NCBI GenBank assembly: GCA_020849665.1
Contig: JADLFX010000056.1
Location: forward strand, 1-47,264
Length of the DNA stretch: 47,264 bases
Source of the DNA: Planctomycetota bacterium
GTDB lineage: Bacteria > Planctomycetota > UBA1135 > UBA2386
Direction of reading: 5' to 3'
This document shows positions 46,168 through 47,264 of this stretch, piece after piece. The notes under the pieces are model-generated. The model worked only from the letters and a program-made list of their open reading frames with translations. It made no database searches and was not told where the DNA came from. The position numbers were made by a program, and so were the translations under genes. Position 1 is the stretch's first letter. Each line of letters begins with the position of its first letter.

Positions 46168-47169
46168 ATGCAGGTCCAGGACGACGCGGTCTGGCCCGCG
46201 GAACGGCGCGAGGTCTCGGTGGTGGTCTGCACCTCCGGCAGGCCCGCGGAGCTGGCGCGCTGCCTGGATGCCGTGTTCACGCACGGCGACGCGCCGGGGC
46301 TGGCCCTCGAGGTGCTCACGGTCCACGCACCGGGCGACGACGAGGCGATGGCCCGGGTGCGCGACGAGTTCCCGCAGGTGCGCATCGTCGTCGCGCCGCT
46401 GCGCAATCTCGCCCTGCAGAAGAACCTCGGCGCCCGCCACGCGCGCCACGACGTGGTCGTGTACCTGGACGACGACGCGTGGCCGGCGCAGGGCTGGCTC
46501 GGCGCCCTGCTCGACGCGCTCGGCAACCCGCGCGTGGCGGCGGTCGCGGGCGAGGTCCTGAACCCCGACGGCTCGCTGCAGCTCGGCCGCATCGCCATCG
46601 ACGCATTCGGCAACACCCGTCCCATCGCCGCCGAGCATGCGCTCGTCGCCGGCGAGGTCCTGCACCTGACCGGCGGCAACGTGGCGGTGCGGCGCGCCGC
46701 GCTCTTCGCCGTCGGCGGGCACGACGAGAACTTCGCGTACCACCTCGAGGACGGCGATCTCGCCCGCCGCCTCGCGGCCGCCGGGCACGAGCTGCGCTAC
46801 GCGCAGCGGGCGCGCATCCACCACCAGCGCGCGCCGGGGCCGCACCGCCGTTCGCTCCACGACCGCGACTACCGCACCATCGCGAGCAATCAGGTGTACT
46901 TCGCCTTCCGCCATGTGCGCACGGCGCGCTGGCGGCTCGCCCTGGTCCCCGCGCTGCACCAGGCCTGGAAGGGCCTGCGCCTGCTCGGGCTGGCGCTGCG
47001 CGGGGCGCTGCCGCTGCGGGCGCTGCCGCGCTGCCTGGCCGGCCTGTGCGCCGGCGCCGTGCGCGGCCACTACCGCGGCCTGCGCGCCGCCCCGATCCTG
47101 CCGCTGCCCGACCTCCCGCCGGCCGCGCCGCCGGCCTCCGCGCCGCTGGAGGCCGCGCGCCATGCCTGA
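46168..47169 (+). CDS. GT2-family glycosyltransferase
   Basis: The protein is 333 aa. The GT-A domain opens EVSVVVCTSGRPAELARCLD and has the metal/nucleotide acid motif VVVYLDDDAWP, GGNVAVRRAALFAVGGHDEN, and DGDLARRLAAAGHELRY. A C-terminal helical/hydrophobic part (about 255-305) may sit on the membrane. It begins 52 bp after the GT4 gene on the same strand and overlaps the next start by 8 nt, so all three appear cotranscribed. The ATG at MQVQDDAVWPAERREVSVVV suits the family start. Sugar unknown. Confidence 0.9.
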   Translation: MQVQDDAVWPAERREVSVVVCTSGRPAELARCLDAVFTHGDAPGLALEVLTVHAPGDDEAMARVRDEFPQVRIVVAPLRNLALQKNLGARHARHDVVVYLDDDAWPAQGWLGALLDALGNPRVAAVAGEVLNPDGSLQLGRIAIDAFGNTRPIAAEHALVAGEVLHLTGGNVAVRRAALFAVGGHDENFAYHLEDGDLARRLAAAGHELRYAQRARIHHQRAPGPHRRSLHDRDYRTIASNQVYFAFRHVRTARWRLALVPALHQAWKGLRLLGLALRGALPLRALPRCLAGLCAGAVRGHYRGLRAAPILPLPDLPPAAPPASAPLEAARHA

Positions 47170-47264
47170 GTCCCCCACCCTCGCGCCGCCGGCCAGGTCG
47201 CCGGCGACCCACGGGACGGGACGGGCCGCCGCGCCGCAGCCGCTGGTGCACAAGACCGTGCTGA
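47162..47264 (+). CDS. Start of an unidentified gene, cut by the window edge
   Basis: An ATG overlaps the end of the GT2 gene by 8 nt (ATGCCTGA). The 34 visible codons are a Pro/Ala-rich leader (MPESPTLAPPARSPATHGTG) then PQPLVHKTVL. The overlap suggests coupled translation within the polysaccharide operon, but there is too little sequence to assign a family. Confidence 0.4.
   Translation, partial: MPESPTLAPPARSPATHGTGRAAAPQPLVHKTVL

Overview
The window is a very GC-rich stretch (47,264 bp) that reads like a chromosome segment of a planctomycete, probably one of the little-cultured deep lineages. This is inferred from gene content, not from a search. The clues are large secreted proteins that share one C-terminal module, an ELWxxDGT repeat protein, a Ser/Thr kinase with a TPR-like tail beside an ECF sigma factor, and a Tat-exported Gfo/Idh/MocA oxidoreductase. 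No rRNA, tRNA, CRISPR array or insertion sequence was seen. No gap between called genes exceeds 300 bp; the largest is 286 bp, below rimO.

Region 1 (1-15110, all minus strand) is mostly housekeeping. Read in the direction of transcription it runs glmU, prs, rplY (CTC type), pth, rpsF, rpsR, rplI, rimO, pgsA, pgpA, a HAMP/SpoIIE-like phosphatase, a MazG-like protein, priA, the ELWxxDGT protein, and a cut-off small secreted protein. Strong hairpins follow rplI and rimO.

Region 2 (15249-26353) is a signalling and respiration island. A plus-strand MASE1-PAS-histidine kinase-receiver hybrid is followed by a convergent minus-strand array. The array encodes a histidine kinase whose extracytoplasmic sensor carries haem c-type motifs, an NtrC-type sigma-54 activator, a stand-alone receiver, a receiver with a membrane tail, a nine-haem cytochrome c fused to a membrane cytochrome b (CbcL-like), a membrane-anchored rhodanese, a MauE/DoxX-like redox protein and a YjbR-like protein. 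The 262-bp gap after the activator gene holds a near-consensus -24/-12 promoter with a perfect 11+11 bp inverted repeat about 160 bp upstream of its predicted start. This looks like a complete haem- or redox-sensing circuit driving a quinol-oxidising cytochrome operon.

Region 3 (26313-36211) holds a secreted subtilase, a Ser/Thr kinase and a secreted protein with two discoidin-like domains on the minus strand. An ECF sigma factor and a Tat-exported oxidoreductase lie divergently on the plus strand.

Region 4 (36306-42222) contains a PrxQ/BCP peroxiredoxin whose peroxidatic cysteine codon is TGA, so it is a candidate selenoprotein. It also has a FadE-type acyl-CoA dehydrogenase, a secreted Kelch-like protein and a short-chain-type acyl-CoA dehydrogenase. 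Region 5 (42434-47264) is a surface-polysaccharide island: a KpsS-like protein, two GT4 glycosyltransferases, one GT2 glycosyltransferase and the start of another gene.

Four secreted proteins (genes ending at 307, 26313, 32637 and 39486) end in the same roughly 120-130 residue module, for which I know no family name.
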